Positions 34,670 to 43,430 of a DNA stretch of 64,000 nt are shown here, in pieces. The position numbers were made by a program, and so were the translations under genes. Under the pieces are notes generated by a model, which ran no database searches, was not told where the DNA came from, and worked only from the letters and a program-made list of their open reading frames with translations. Numbering within the stretch: the first letter of the stretch is position 1; the number at the start of each line of letters is the position of its first letter. The stretch comes from Polynucleobacter victoriensis (GTDB lineage: Bacteria > Pseudomonadota > Gammaproteobacteria > Burkholderiales > Burkholderiaceae), in the NCBI RefSeq assembly GCF_900187875.1, contig NZ_FYEX01000001.1:1054001-1118000 (forward strand). Direction: 5' to 3'.

Positions 34670-34695
34670 ACATTATTTGTACCATAATTAGAGAT

Positions 34696-36348
34696 ATGGA
34701 TAGAAAAAATAATAAATTTTCGAAAAAATTGATGGCAATAGCTTTGGCGGTAGTTTTCCAGCCAAGTTATTTGCTTGCACAAAGTGATGCAAATATCACT
34801 GCTCAGGAGAACATCAATCGTGCCATGCAGACGCCGGCGGCTAAATCTGAATTTACACCGGCTAGTAAAAGAGTGCAGCAACCCACTTTGGTGTTGCCAG
34901 ATTTAGGCGACTCTTCTAGCGCATCGCTAGCACCAGTGGATGAGCGTCAATTAGGTGAGCGCATCATGCGTGAAATACGTCGTGATCCAGATTACTCATC
35001 AGATCCGGTTTTTTATGACTATCTAAATAATATCGGGCAGCACTTAGTTAGCTCTGCCAGAAAGCAAGGTATCGCTGGCCTAGAGGGAGGTGGTAGCTTT
35101 GCTGTTAATTTTGAACTATTTGGTGTTAGAGATAAAAGTATTAATGCGTTTGCATTGCCCGGCGGTTTCATTGGAGTTCACACCGGATTAATTGTCTCTG
35201 CGGAAACAGAGTCTGAGTTGGCCTCAGTTCTGGGACATGAAATCGGGCACGTTACGCAAAAGCATATTGCTAGGATGTATGGTCAGCAAGGTACTAACTC
35301 GATGATTGCTCTGGCATCAATTATCCTAGCTGCAGTTGCCGTTAGTCGTAACCCTAATGCCGCTCAAGGTCTTGCAGTAGGCGGTCAAGCGTTGGCCATA
35401 CAAAATCAGTTGTCATACTCAAGAGATGCTGAGCGGGAGGCTGATCGTGTTGGTTTTCAGATTCTTCAGGCAGGTGGCTTTGATGTTCAGGGTATGCCAG
35501 ATTTCTTCCAGCGTATGCAAAGAGCCAATAGCATCATGGAAAGCGGCGTTCCTGGTTATGTCAGAACTCATCCTTTAACAACGGACCGTATTGCAGACAT
35601 GCAAGATCGTGTTAGAGGTCTTGCTACTCAGAAGGTGTCGTCATCAATTGAGTTTTATCTATTGAAGGCGAGAGCTCGGTTAACTCAAACTACTAGTTCC
35701 AGTAACTACCCAGAGTTAAAGCAATACTACGAGAGTTTATTGCGCAAGCAAGATCTTGCTAAACAATTAGAGGGTAGCTACGGTTTGGCGCTTTTGAGTT
35801 TTAAACAGCAGAAAAATATTGATGCAGAGAATTACCTGCAAAAAAGTAGAAATTTGATTCAGGCAATGTCAGGAAATGGTTCACCTATTCAGCGCTGGAG
35901 TTTGTCGCTTGAGAGCACTGCCATTGAGTTGATGTATGCAAAATCACAATATGAGCAAGGCATCAAACAGATTGCCAATTTAAAAGCTTTTTACCCTCAA
36001 TCTAGGTCATTAAGTATGTTGCTCATTGAGGGGCAGTTAAAAACAGGTCAGCACGAGCAGGCTATTGTTTGGCTTAAAACTCAATCAAGAGCTCATCCAG
36101 AGAATTCTGTGTGGTGGGATTTGTTATCTAGAGCTTATGCCCAATCTGGTAAAAAATCTTTACAACATGCAGCGCTGGCCGAGAAGTATGTCTCTCAAGG
36201 CGCTTGGGTTGGGGCATTAGAGCAAATGAAGTTTGCTAAAGCGGCGGGTGATGCTGATTTTTATCAAGCCTCAGAAATTGAGGCTAGAGCTCGGCAAATA
36301 CAAGAGCTATATCGTCAAGAATTGCGCGCAGAGAATAAAAGGCCGTGA
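34696..36348 (+). CDS. bepA: Periplasmic M48 metalloprotease with TPR tail (BepA-like)
   Basis: The 550-residue protein has a signal peptide (KKLMAIALAVVFQPSYLLAQ), the zinc motif HEIGHVTQKH, the third ligand in SRDAEREADRVGF, and C-terminal TPR-like helices (about residues 330-545). BepA assists or degrades stalled LptD and other outer-membrane proteins, which links it to lptD and surA here. I chose the ATG at 34696. The upstream extension is antisense moaC. The ATG lies about 7 bp past a CATAAT box, so it may be leaderless. Confidence 0.9.
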   Translation: MDRKNNKFSKKLMAIALAVVFQPSYLLAQSDANITAQENINRAMQTPAAKSEFTPASKRVQQPTLVLPDLGDSSSASLAPVDERQLGERIMREIRRDPDYSSDPVFYDYLNNIGQHLVSSARKQGIAGLEGGGSFAVNFELFGVRDKSINAFALPGGFIGVHTGLIVSAETESELASVLGHEIGHVTQKHIARMYGQQGTNSMIALASIILAAVAVSRNPNAAQGLAVGGQALAIQNQLSYSRDAEREADRVGFQILQAGGFDVQGMPDFFQRMQRANSIMESGVPGYVRTHPLTTDRIADMQDRVRGLATQKVSSSIEFYLLKARARLTQTTSSSNYPELKQYYESLLRKQDLAKQLEGSYGLALLSFKQQKNIDAENYLQKSRNLIQAMSGNGSPIQRWSLSLESTAIELMYAKSQYEQGIKQIANLKAFYPQSRSLSMLLIEGQLKTGQHEQAIVWLKTQSRAHPENSVWWDLLSRAYAQSGKKSLQHAALAEKYVSQGAWVGALEQMKFAKAAGDADFYQASEIEARARQIQELYRQELRAENKRP

Positions 36349-36935
36349 TGCTTTTTAATTTCTTTCGAGCTAATTAAATTGATTTCATAATCTTTGCCTT
36401 GCCAGCACCATTTGCCTGCATAACCGCAGGCATTAGCAAATTGCGCGCTCTTAGAAAAAATTTCTAAGTCATGGTCATGCAGCAAAACAAAAACTGTCTC
36501 TAACCTTTTTTCAAAAGTTGTCATTGGACCAGTTAAATCTTTACTACTTTGTATTTCAAATTGACAGCTTATTAGAATTTGGCCGCATTCATCTAGAAAA
36601 ATATCAATAGGTTGTATTTCTCGATCATCAGTTGTTTTTAGTAATAAATCATCCTTTGATGGATAAATTCTTGCAATGAATGGCGTGTAGCCTAGATCAA
36701 TGTATACCCTTTGAGGGCCATTTTGAAAAAACCACTCCCCAGATTCATTGTGTGCCAAATTTCTTTGAATGAAATGAATGAGGCCTTCGTGCTGGATGGC
36801 GTCGCCAGGTAAGTTATGAGCCTGCGCGTACTCATTGCGCATGCGCCAAGAACCACGTCGGTCAAATGCAAGCCATCCATGACAAACTGGTACATCAGGC
36901 CATTTAATAAGTGAGCGTATGACCTGCTCATCCAT
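36315..36935 (-). CDS. Conserved protein of unknown function
   Basis: The 206-residue protein has no signal peptide or membrane segment. Conserved-looking features are a tryptophan-rich start (VPVCHGWLAFDRRGSWRMRN), a His-rich helix (IQHEGLIHFIQRNL) and the distinctive WFFQNGPQRVYIDLGYTPF. I have seen this last block in a Burkholderiales-wide family of unknown function, probably one of the DUF2944/DUF2946 entries, but I am not sure of the number. It is the last gene of the ilvE-waaF run and overlaps bepA tail-to-tail by 34 bp. Confidence 0.7.
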   Translation of the reverse strand: MDEQVIRSLIKWPDVPVCHGWLAFDRRGSWRMRNEYAQAHNLPGDAIQHEGLIHFIQRNLAHNESGEWFFQNGPQRVYIDLGYTPFIARIYPSKDDLLLKTTDDREIQPIDIFLDECGQILISCQFEIQSSKDLTGPMTTFEKRLETVFVLLHDHDLEIFSKSAQFANACGYAGKWCWQGKDYEINLISSKEIKKHHGLLFSARNS

Positions 36936-36937
36936 AT

Positions 36938-37372
36938 TTAATGAAAGCCGTGAATGGTGCTAGGTAGTTGTATATGTTCTTCTTGGGCAGGGCTTGCGTG
37001 TATGTGAGCAATTCTCCATCCCATGGGGCTTTGTACTAGAACATATGAGAAGTTCAAAAAGAACTCAGGCTCCACTTGATCTGGCTCTAGTCTGACAGCC
37101 TCTGTTGTGTCAAAGAATGCAATACCAATACCAGTGTGACCAATTGCTTGGATGGGGTCTAGCCATAAAAAGTGATCTTCTAAAATCTTTTTTAAGCCTT
37201 CACGTAGTTCAGCGTGACCAGTCAACCGTTTGCCACCAGGAAGAATACATGTGATGGAATCTTCATCCATCCATAAATCAATAGAGCCATCTAAGTCGTT
37301 GCGATGCAGAGATTCTCTCCAAGCATCAAGCACTTCATCAGGTATTTGGAACAAGCGGGCTTGACGTGGCAT
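36938..37372 (-). CDS. NTF2-like (SnoaL-type) protein
   Basis: The 144-residue protein has the cone-shaped NTF2 pattern: an N-terminal helix (VLDAWRESLHRNDLDGSIDLW), a strand-rich middle (SITCILPGGKRLTGHAELREGL) and C-terminal strands FFLNFSYVLVQSPMGWRIAHIHAS. Members are nuclear transport factor-like, isomerases or ligand binders. The sequence does not say which. It lies between waaF and an unknown gene, with 2 bp to the latter. Confidence 0.75.
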   Translation of the reverse strand: MPRQARLFQIPDEVLDAWRESLHRNDLDGSIDLWMDEDSITCILPGGKRLTGHAELREGLKKILEDHFLWLDPIQAIGHTGIGIAFFDTTEAVRLEPDQVEPEFFLNFSYVLVQSPMGWRIAHIHASPAQEEHIQLPSTIHGFH

Positions 37373-37387
37373 GGTGTATTTGTTGAG

Positions 37388-38395
37388 TTAATTATTTAAA
37401 GAGTTTAGGACGTCTTGAGGTTGGATGTCTACTAAACATTTTAGATGCCCTAACGGGCAAGTTCTTTTAAAGCATGGGCTGCACTTTAACTGTAGCCAAT
37501 GGACTTTTGCTTCAGGGGATAAGGGCGGTGTGTGTCTCGGATCGCTAGAGCCAAATATCGCCACTTGGGGGCGTCTAAATGCGGCGGCAATATGCATAAG
37601 TCCTGAGTCATTGCTAATGACTTTATCGGCAATCGCAATGCACGCCATTGCTTCATCAAGTGTTGTGTGCCCACACCAGTTGATAACTTGATTACTGGAG
37701 TTGCTGAGCTTGACGATCTCGTCCGCTAATGACGATTCTTTTTTGCTTCCCAGAATTAAAACTAATGCATTGTTATTTTGCTCTACGAGCATTTGCGCAA
37801 GTTTGCCAAAATGCTCCGTTGGCCATTGTTTAGCTGGACCATATTCAGCGCCTGGGCACAAAATAAACAGCTTGTCATGGTTCTGAATGAGCTGAAGTTT
37901 TTCTTTCATCTCATTCAAGAAAAGCCGAGGCAATTCTAATTTTGGTTGCAATGTGTCATTTGCCTGATTGCCTGAAAGAGCAAAGTAGTGCGTTGACATC
38001 GATGGTCTATTGGATCTCGACGGATTTTCTAATGGCGCTGTAATTAAGCCCCAGCGCATTTCACCTTTGTAGCCAATTCTGTTTGGGATTTTGGCTAGCC
38101 AAGGTATTAATGCAGACTTAAAGCTGTTTGGCAAAACATACGAATGGGTATAACCGGCGAGTTTGAGTTGACTTGCCAATTTTTTTCTTTCTGCCCACTG
38201 TAACAATCCGTGCTTAAAGTCTCCAATAATGACTTCATTGATTGCTGGGATAGCTCGCATCACGGATGCTACCCAAGGGGTAGCAATAACATCGATAACG
38301 CTATCGGGATGATTTTTTTTGAGCTGGGTGATTAATGGCTCAGTCATCACCGCATCACCAATCCAGTTGGGGGCGATGATGAGAATTTTTGCCAT
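37388..38395 (-). CDS. waaF: Lipopolysaccharide heptosyltransferase II (WaaF)
   Basis: This 335-residue GT-B (family 9) glycosyltransferase begins ILIIAPNWIGDAVMTEPL and contains CPGAEYGPAKQWPTEHF and SNDSGLMHIAAAFRRPQVAIFGSSDPRHTPP, the heptose-donor pattern of WaaF. It adds the second heptose to the LPS inner core. Its start lies 1 bp after the small zinc-finger gene. Confidence 0.94.
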   Translation of the reverse strand: MAKILIIAPNWIGDAVMTEPLITQLKKNHPDSVIDVIATPWVASVMRAIPAINEVIIGDFKHGLLQWAERKKLASQLKLAGYTHSYVLPNSFKSALIPWLAKIPNRIGYKGEMRWGLITAPLENPSRSNRPSMSTHYFALSGNQANDTLQPKLELPRLFLNEMKEKLQLIQNHDKLFILCPGAEYGPAKQWPTEHFGKLAQMLVEQNNNALVLILGSKKESSLADEIVKLSNSSNQVINWCGHTTLDEAMACIAIADKVISNDSGLMHIAAAFRRPQVAIFGSSDPRHTPPLSPEAKVHWLQLKCSPCFKRTCPLGHLKCLVDIQPQDVLNSLNN

Positions 38396-38396
38396 A

Positions 38397-38588
38397 TTAA
38401 TGACCGTGTGGTTCAGTACCAGGTTTTAGTTGGTACTCAGTGCTGCAGTAAGGGCATTTAACGTGCCCTGTTGATACAACATCTAGAAAGACACGAGGAT
38501 GTAAGCTCCAAGCCGGTGAACCTGGATTTGGGCAGTGTAAAGGTAAGTCCTTATGACCATCAACTTGAACAATATTTTTTGTACTCAT
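38397..38588 (-). CDS. Small CHCC zinc-finger protein
   Basis: The 63-residue protein has the ligand pattern LHCPNPGSPAWSLHPRVFLDV and GHVKCPYCSTEYQL, typical of the zf-CHCC family whose mitochondrial relative is the NDUFS6 subunit of complex I. Its bacterial role is not settled. It lies between ilvE and waaF (7 bp and 1 bp), a placement I associate with Burkholderiales. Confidence 0.85.
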   Translation of the reverse strand: MSTKNIVQVDGHKDLPLHCPNPGSPAWSLHPRVFLDVVSTGHVKCPYCSTEYQLKPGTEPHGH

Positions 38589-38595
38589 ATCAACC

Positions 38596-39516
38596 TCAAA
38601 CTACAGTTAACCAGTGGCGATATTTGTCGCTCTTACCAGCAACTGCATCAAAGAAAACTTGTTGAATTTTTGTTGTGATTGGACCGCGCTTGCCATCGCC
38701 AATCATGCGATCATCAAGTTCACGAATAGGTGTTACTTCAGCAGCGGTGCCGGTGAAGAAGGCTTCATCACAGCAATACATTTCATCGCGAGTAATGCGT
38801 TTTTCGCGAACTTCAATACCAAGGTCTTTGGCAATCGTGAAAATAGCATCACGCGTAATGCCGTCTAGACATGATGCTAAATCTGGTGTGTAAACAATAC
38901 CGTTTTTAACGATAAAAACGTTTTCTCCAGATCCTTCTGAAACATAGCCATCTGTATCTAATAAAAGAGCCTCATCGTAACCATGAGCTGTTACTTCTTG
39001 ATTGGCCAAGATTGAGTTGATGTAGTAACCAGATGCTTTAGCGCGAACCAAGGATACGTTCACATGGTGTCTTGTGAAAGATGAAGTTTTAACGCGTATA
39101 CCTTTGTTTAAACCATCTTCACCAAGGTATGCACCCCATTCCCAAGCGGCAACTGCCACATGCGTAGAATTATTTTTTGCAGAAATGCCTAATTTTTCTG
39201 AACCAATCCATACGATTGGGCGAATGTAGCAAGAAGCCAATTTATTCTCTTTTACAACTTGAATCGTTGCCTTAGAAATCTCTTCTTCTGTGTAATTCAT
39301 CTTCATTTGGAAGATTTTTGCTGAATTAAATAAGCGACGTGTATGTTCTTTAAGGCGGAAAATGGCTGGACCAGCATCAGTTTTGTATGCGCGGATACCT
39401 TCAAAAACACCCATGCCATAGTGAAGGGTATGAGTTAGAACGTGGACGTTCGCGTCACGCCATGGCACCAATTTGCCATCCATCCAAATAAAGCCATCAC
39501 GATTTGCCATTGACAT
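38596..39516 (-). CDS. ilvE: Branched-chain amino-acid aminotransferase
   Basis: The 306-residue fold-type IV PLP enzyme begins with DGFIWMDGKLVPWRDA, contains LTHTLHYGMGVFEGIRAYKT, the PLP Lys in SLVRAKASGYYINSI, EALLLDTDGYVSEGSGENVF and FFTGTAAEVTPIRELDDR. It transfers amino groups in Leu/Ile/Val synthesis. It is divergent from azlCD, whose product exports branched-chain amino acids. Confidence 0.97.
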   Translation of the reverse strand: MSMANRDGFIWMDGKLVPWRDANVHVLTHTLHYGMGVFEGIRAYKTDAGPAIFRLKEHTRRLFNSAKIFQMKMNYTEEEISKATIQVVKENKLASCYIRPIVWIGSEKLGISAKNNSTHVAVAAWEWGAYLGEDGLNKGIRVKTSSFTRHHVNVSLVRAKASGYYINSILANQEVTAHGYDEALLLDTDGYVSEGSGENVFIVKNGIVYTPDLASCLDGITRDAIFTIAKDLGIEVREKRITRDEMYCCDEAFFTGTAAEVTPIRELDDRMIGDGKRGPITTKIQQVFFDAVAGKSDKYRHWLTVV

Positions 39517-39646
39517 GGTGTATTTCCTAAATTCTGAGAAAAATGAGTCGAAATGCCATTGTAAAACAGGCGGGTAGAGATGGCTATGTTAAAAAGCAAG
39601 CCCCTACCTATAATCAAACTTTGAAAAAATAAATTGGTAATCTGAT

Positions 39647-40366
39647 TTGACCTGGTCGAAACAACAGCAAGAAGCTCTGATAGATGGACTCAAAACAATG
39701 GGTCACTCAGGATTTGCTGTGTTTACATGGGCCTTGGTGACAGGTATTGCGATGGCCAAATCAGATATCACTACCGCAGAGGCTGTGGGCATGTCTTTGC
39801 TGGTCTATGCAGGTTCCGCACAACTGGCAGCTTTGCCTCTAATTGCCGGTAATTTTCCTTTTTGGACCATCTTTTTAACTGCCATCATTGTTAATCTAAG
39901 GTTTGTCATATTTAGTGCTGGGATTCAGCCATATTTCAAAGATAAAGCCTACTGGAAGCGCTCCATTTTGGGATATATCAATGGCGATTTAACCTTTGCA
40001 CTGTTTATGTCGCGATACCCGAGTGCAGACGGCAATCCATCTCATGCGCCATTTTTTATTGGTATGGCAGCAGCCAATTGGACAGTTTGGCAAACGGGCT
40101 CATTGGCAGGGATATTTTTAGCGTCTTTCATACCTAGCTCATGGGGCTTGGCTTATGCGGGTACTTTGGCATTAATTGCGATTCTGTTGCCGATGTTGGA
40201 GGGATGGTCATCAAGATTGGCTGCTATTGCTGCTGCAGTTGCCGCATTGGCGACAGTAGATCTGCCTTATAAGCTAAATATAGTCATTGCGGTTTTGGTG
40301 GCAATTATTGTGGGTATTGTGTCTGAGTCTTATTTAGAGAGACGTTTCGGGAGGTCTACGCAATGA
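39647..40366 (+). CDS. azlC: AzlC family branched-chain amino acid permease subunit
   Basis: The 239-residue membrane protein has AzlC features (EAVGMSLLVYAGSAQLAALPLI, LRFVIFSAGIQPYF). It pairs with AzlD to export branched-chain amino acids. A stop codon at 39638 leaves TTG at 39647 as the first usable start. An ATG at 39698 is the alternative and would remove 17 residues. It overlaps azlD by 4 bp. A TATAAT at 39609-39614 is a possible -10. Confidence 0.88.
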   Translation: MTWSKQQQEALIDGLKTMGHSGFAVFTWALVTGIAMAKSDITTAEAVGMSLLVYAGSAQLAALPLIAGNFPFWTIFLTAIIVNLRFVIFSAGIQPYFKDKAYWKRSILGYINGDLTFALFMSRYPSADGNPSHAPFFIGMAAANWTVWQTGSLAGIFLASFIPSSWGLAYAGTLALIAILLPMLEGWSSRLAAIAAAVAALATVDLPYKLNIVIAVLVAIIVGIVSESYLERRFGRSTQ

Positions 40367-40683
40367 CTTCATTCGAAACTTGGATCGTCATCATTGGTTT
40401 AACTGCCATTACATACTTAACCCGAGGTTTTTTCTTATTGATGGGTACTAGGGTTGAGTTAAGTCCAACTATTCAAAAATCTCTCCGTTATGCTCCAGCA
40501 GCTGCTTTGGTGGCTGTCATCGTGCCTGAAATATTTTTTCCGCCGGGGTCAGCTGAAATGGAACTCAATAATCCTCAGCTTTGGGGTGGAATAGCCTCAA
40601 TATTGGGTTTTTTGGCGACTAAAAGTATGGTTTTCACCATTATTTCGGGGATGGTCGTCTATACGGGCGCAAGGTTTATTTAG
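40363..40683 (+). CDS. azlD: AzlD family small permease subunit
   Basis: The 106-residue protein has about four membrane segments and the AzlD start ETWIVIIGLTAITYLTRGFF, then LRYAPAAALVAVIVPEIFFPP. It is the small partner of AzlC, coupled by an ATGA overlap. Confidence 0.9.
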   Translation: MTSFETWIVIIGLTAITYLTRGFFLLMGTRVELSPTIQKSLRYAPAAALVAVIVPEIFFPPGSAEMELNNPQLWGGIASILGFLATKSMVFTIISGMVVYTGARFI

Positions 40684-40763
40684 CCCTAAAAAACGGTCAG
40701 AAAGTCCTGTAAAAAGGTAAAATCTGAGTTTCTAGTCTTTTAGTTAAAACTCACATAATCATC

Positions 40764-41975
40764 ATGCCAGGTACATCCAAACTTAAATTTAATCGCCTAT
40801 CTGATTTAGCCGCTGCAGGTCAACTTAAGGGTAAGCGTGTTTTTATCCGTGCAGATTTGAATGTGCCGCAAGATGAAGCGGGAAATATTACTGAGGACAC
40901 CCGTATTCGTGCATCCATTCCGGCAATCAAGGTGGCTCTAGAAGCTGGCGCAGCTGTCATGGTGACCTCGCATTTAGGTCGTCCAACTGAGGGCGAATTC
41001 AAACCAGAAGACACGCTGGCTCCGGTAGCCGACAGAATCGCAGAATTGATGGAAAGAAAAGTTCCATTGATTAGTCACTGGGTAGATGGCGGGTTTGAGT
41101 TGCAGCCTGGCGATTTGGTATTGCTTGAGAACTGCAGACTCAATAAGGGTGAGAAAAAGAATAACGAAGAATTAGCCCAAAAGATTGCTAAGTTATGTGA
41201 CGTTTATGTCAATGATGCTTTTGGTACTGCGCATCGCGCTGAAGCAACGACTCATGGTATGGCTAAGTACGCACCAGTTGTTTGTGCGGGCCCATTGATG
41301 GCCGCTGAATTAGATGCCTTGGGTAAAGCATTAACAGATCCTAAGAGACCATTGGTGGCTATTGTTGCTGGTTCTAAAGTTTCAACCAAGTTAACCATTT
41401 TGAAGTCACTAGCTGAAAAAGTTGATCAACTGATTGTTGGTGGCGGTATTGCTAATACATTCATGTTGGCAGCAGGTTTACCAATTGGTAGATCTTTGGC
41501 GGAACCGGATTTGGTGAATGAGGCAAAAGCAATCATGGATATGATGGCTAAGCGTGGCGCCAGCGTGCCTATCCCAGTTGACGTAGTGGTTGCTAACGAA
41601 CTATCTCCACTCGCTCGTGCAAATAGAGTTGCTTCAACAGATGTTCAGCCTGATGACATGATTTTGGATGTTGGTCCAAAAACATCTGCTGAGTTGACTA
41701 GCATTGTTGCTCATGCAGGAACGATTGTTTGGAATGGTCCAATTGGTGTTTTTGAGATTGATCAGTTTGGTGGCGGTACAAAAATGTTAGCTGCTGCGAT
41801 TGCTCATTCACCAGCATTCTCAATTGCTGGTGGTGGTGACACATTGGCTGCAATTGCTAAGTACGGAATTGATAAGCAAGTTGACTATATTTCAACTGGT
41901 GGTGGCGCTTTCTTGGAGTTCTTAGAGGGTAAAACGTTGCCAGCATTTGCAATTTTGTCTGAAAGAGCTGAATGA
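40764..41975 (+). CDS. pgk: Phosphoglycerate kinase
   Basis: The 403-residue protein shows KRVFIRADLNVPQDE, TSHLGRPTEG, NDAFGTAHRAEATTHG, VAGSKVSTKL and the ATP-binding GGGDTLAAIAK. It makes ATP in lower glycolysis or works in reverse in gluconeogenesis. It heads the pgk-pyk-fba series. An imperfect TGAGTTT/AAACTCA hairpin lies in its leader at about 40726-40754. Confidence 0.98.
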   Translation: MPGTSKLKFNRLSDLAAAGQLKGKRVFIRADLNVPQDEAGNITEDTRIRASIPAIKVALEAGAAVMVTSHLGRPTEGEFKPEDTLAPVADRIAELMERKVPLISHWVDGGFELQPGDLVLLENCRLNKGEKKNNEELAQKIAKLCDVYVNDAFGTAHRAEATTHGMAKYAPVVCAGPLMAAELDALGKALTDPKRPLVAIVAGSKVSTKLTILKSLAEKVDQLIVGGGIANTFMLAAGLPIGRSLAEPDLVNEAKAIMDMMAKRGASVPIPVDVVVANELSPLARANRVASTDVQPDDMILDVGPKTSAELTSIVAHAGTIVWNGPIGVFEIDQFGGGTKMLAAAIAHSPAFSIAGGGDTLAAIAKYGIDKQVDYISTGGGAFLEFLEGKTLPAFAILSERAE

Positions 41976-43408
41976 CATTACGCGCCACAAAAATAGTTGC
42001 AACACTTGGCCCTGCCTCAAGCAGTGCTGAAACATTAAAACAATTGATTGAGGCTGGAGTCGATGTGGTGCGCCTGAATTTTTCTCATGGCACAGCTGCA
42101 GATCATCAAGCTCGAGCACAACTTGTTAGAGAGGTTTCTAAAAAAGTTGGTCGTGAAGTAGCAATCATGGCAGATTTGCAGGGACCAAAAATCAGGGTTG
42201 GCAAATTTGAAAATAACAAAATTATCTTAAAAGCAGGTGAGCGTTTTACTTTAGATGCCAACTGTACTTTGGGCAATCAAGACAAAGTCGGCTTGGACTA
42301 TAAAAACTTGCCCAATGACGTTAAGGTTGGTGACAAGCTATTACTCAACGATGGCTTGTTGGTGATTCGTGTTCAAGAAGTTCAAGGCACTTGCATTCAT
42401 ACTGTGGTCGAGTTGGGTGGTGAGCTGTCGAACAATAAAGGTATTAATCGTGCTGGCGGTGGTTTAACTGCGCCAGCATTGACTGATAAAGACAAAGAAG
42501 ATCTTAAAACTGCTGTAGGTTTGGGCGCAGATTACATAGCAATCAGCTTCCCTAAAAATGCAGACGATATGAAGATTGCCAGAGATCTTGCAAATCAAGC
42601 AACTCAAGAGCTTGGTCATAAGACTAAATTGATTGCCAAAATTGAGCGTGCCGAAGCTGTTTTACCTGGAGTCTTAGAAGGCATTCTGGAAGTTAGTGAC
42701 GGCATCATGGTCGCTCGTGGCGATTTGGCTGTTGAGGTGGGTAATGCCACTGTGCCTGCTTTACAAAAGAAAATGATTCGCATGGCCCGTGAGGCTAATA
42801 AGGTGGTAATTACCGCTACGCAAATGATGGAGTCAATGATTGTTAATCCTGTGCCAACAAGAGCAGAGGTTAGTGACGTTGCTAACGCGGTATTAGATGG
42901 TACAGATGCAGTGATGTTGTCAGCAGAAACTGCATCAGGTCAGTATCCAGTAGAGACTGTTCTGCAAATGGCTGCAATCTGTCTTGAGGCAGAGAAGACT
43001 GAAGTACATCATTTAGATGCGGATTTCTTTGATCAGAAATTCACGCGCATTGATCAATCTATCGCTTTTGGCGCTTTGTTCACGGCTTATCACTTGGGCG
43101 TCAAAGCGATTGCGGCGTTAACTGATTCTGGCTCTACGGCGCTTTGGATGAGTCGCCACAAAATTCAGGTACCTATTTTTGCATTAACAACTAAAGTTAC
43201 CAGCCAGAGAAGTATGGCTTTATATAGAAATGTGCATCCATTGCACTTGGATACTAGTAACGATAGAGATACAGCTTTAGAGCAGGCTGAGGCTTGCGTT
43301 AAAAAGTTGGGCGCAGTTAATGTGGGTGACAAGATTGTGTTAACGGTTGGTGAGCCGATGGGTCAAGTTGGTGGAACTAACACGTTAAAAATTGTTGATG
43401 TGAAATAA
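41972..43408 (+). CDS. pyk: Pyruvate kinase
   Basis: The 478-residue protein shows TKIVATLGPASSSAETLKQL, VVRLNFSHG, MADLQGPKIRVG, IAKIERAEAV, MVARGDLAVEVG and ITATQMMESMI. It makes pyruvate and ATP from phosphoenolpyruvate. The start overlaps the pgk stop in an ATGA. Confidence 0.98.
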   Translation: MTLRATKIVATLGPASSSAETLKQLIEAGVDVVRLNFSHGTAADHQARAQLVREVSKKVGREVAIMADLQGPKIRVGKFENNKIILKAGERFTLDANCTLGNQDKVGLDYKNLPNDVKVGDKLLLNDGLLVIRVQEVQGTCIHTVVELGGELSNNKGINRAGGGLTAPALTDKDKEDLKTAVGLGADYIAISFPKNADDMKIARDLANQATQELGHKTKLIAKIERAEAVLPGVLEGILEVSDGIMVARGDLAVEVGNATVPALQKKMIRMAREANKVVITATQMMESMIVNPVPTRAEVSDVANAVLDGTDAVMLSAETASGQYPVETVLQMAAICLEAEKTEVHHLDADFFDQKFTRIDQSIAFGALFTAYHLGVKAIAALTDSGSTALWMSRHKIQVPIFALTTKVTSQRSMALYRNVHPLHLDTSNDRDTALEQAEACVKKLGAVNVGDKIVLTVGEPMGQVGGTNTLKIVDVK

Positions 43409-43430
43409 ATTTTAATTTAAGGAAAGAGTT

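Noticed and set aside
34549..34695. Long N-terminal extension of the M48 peptidase
   Set aside because: It is antisense to the start of moaC, and the signal peptide follows the ATG at 34696.
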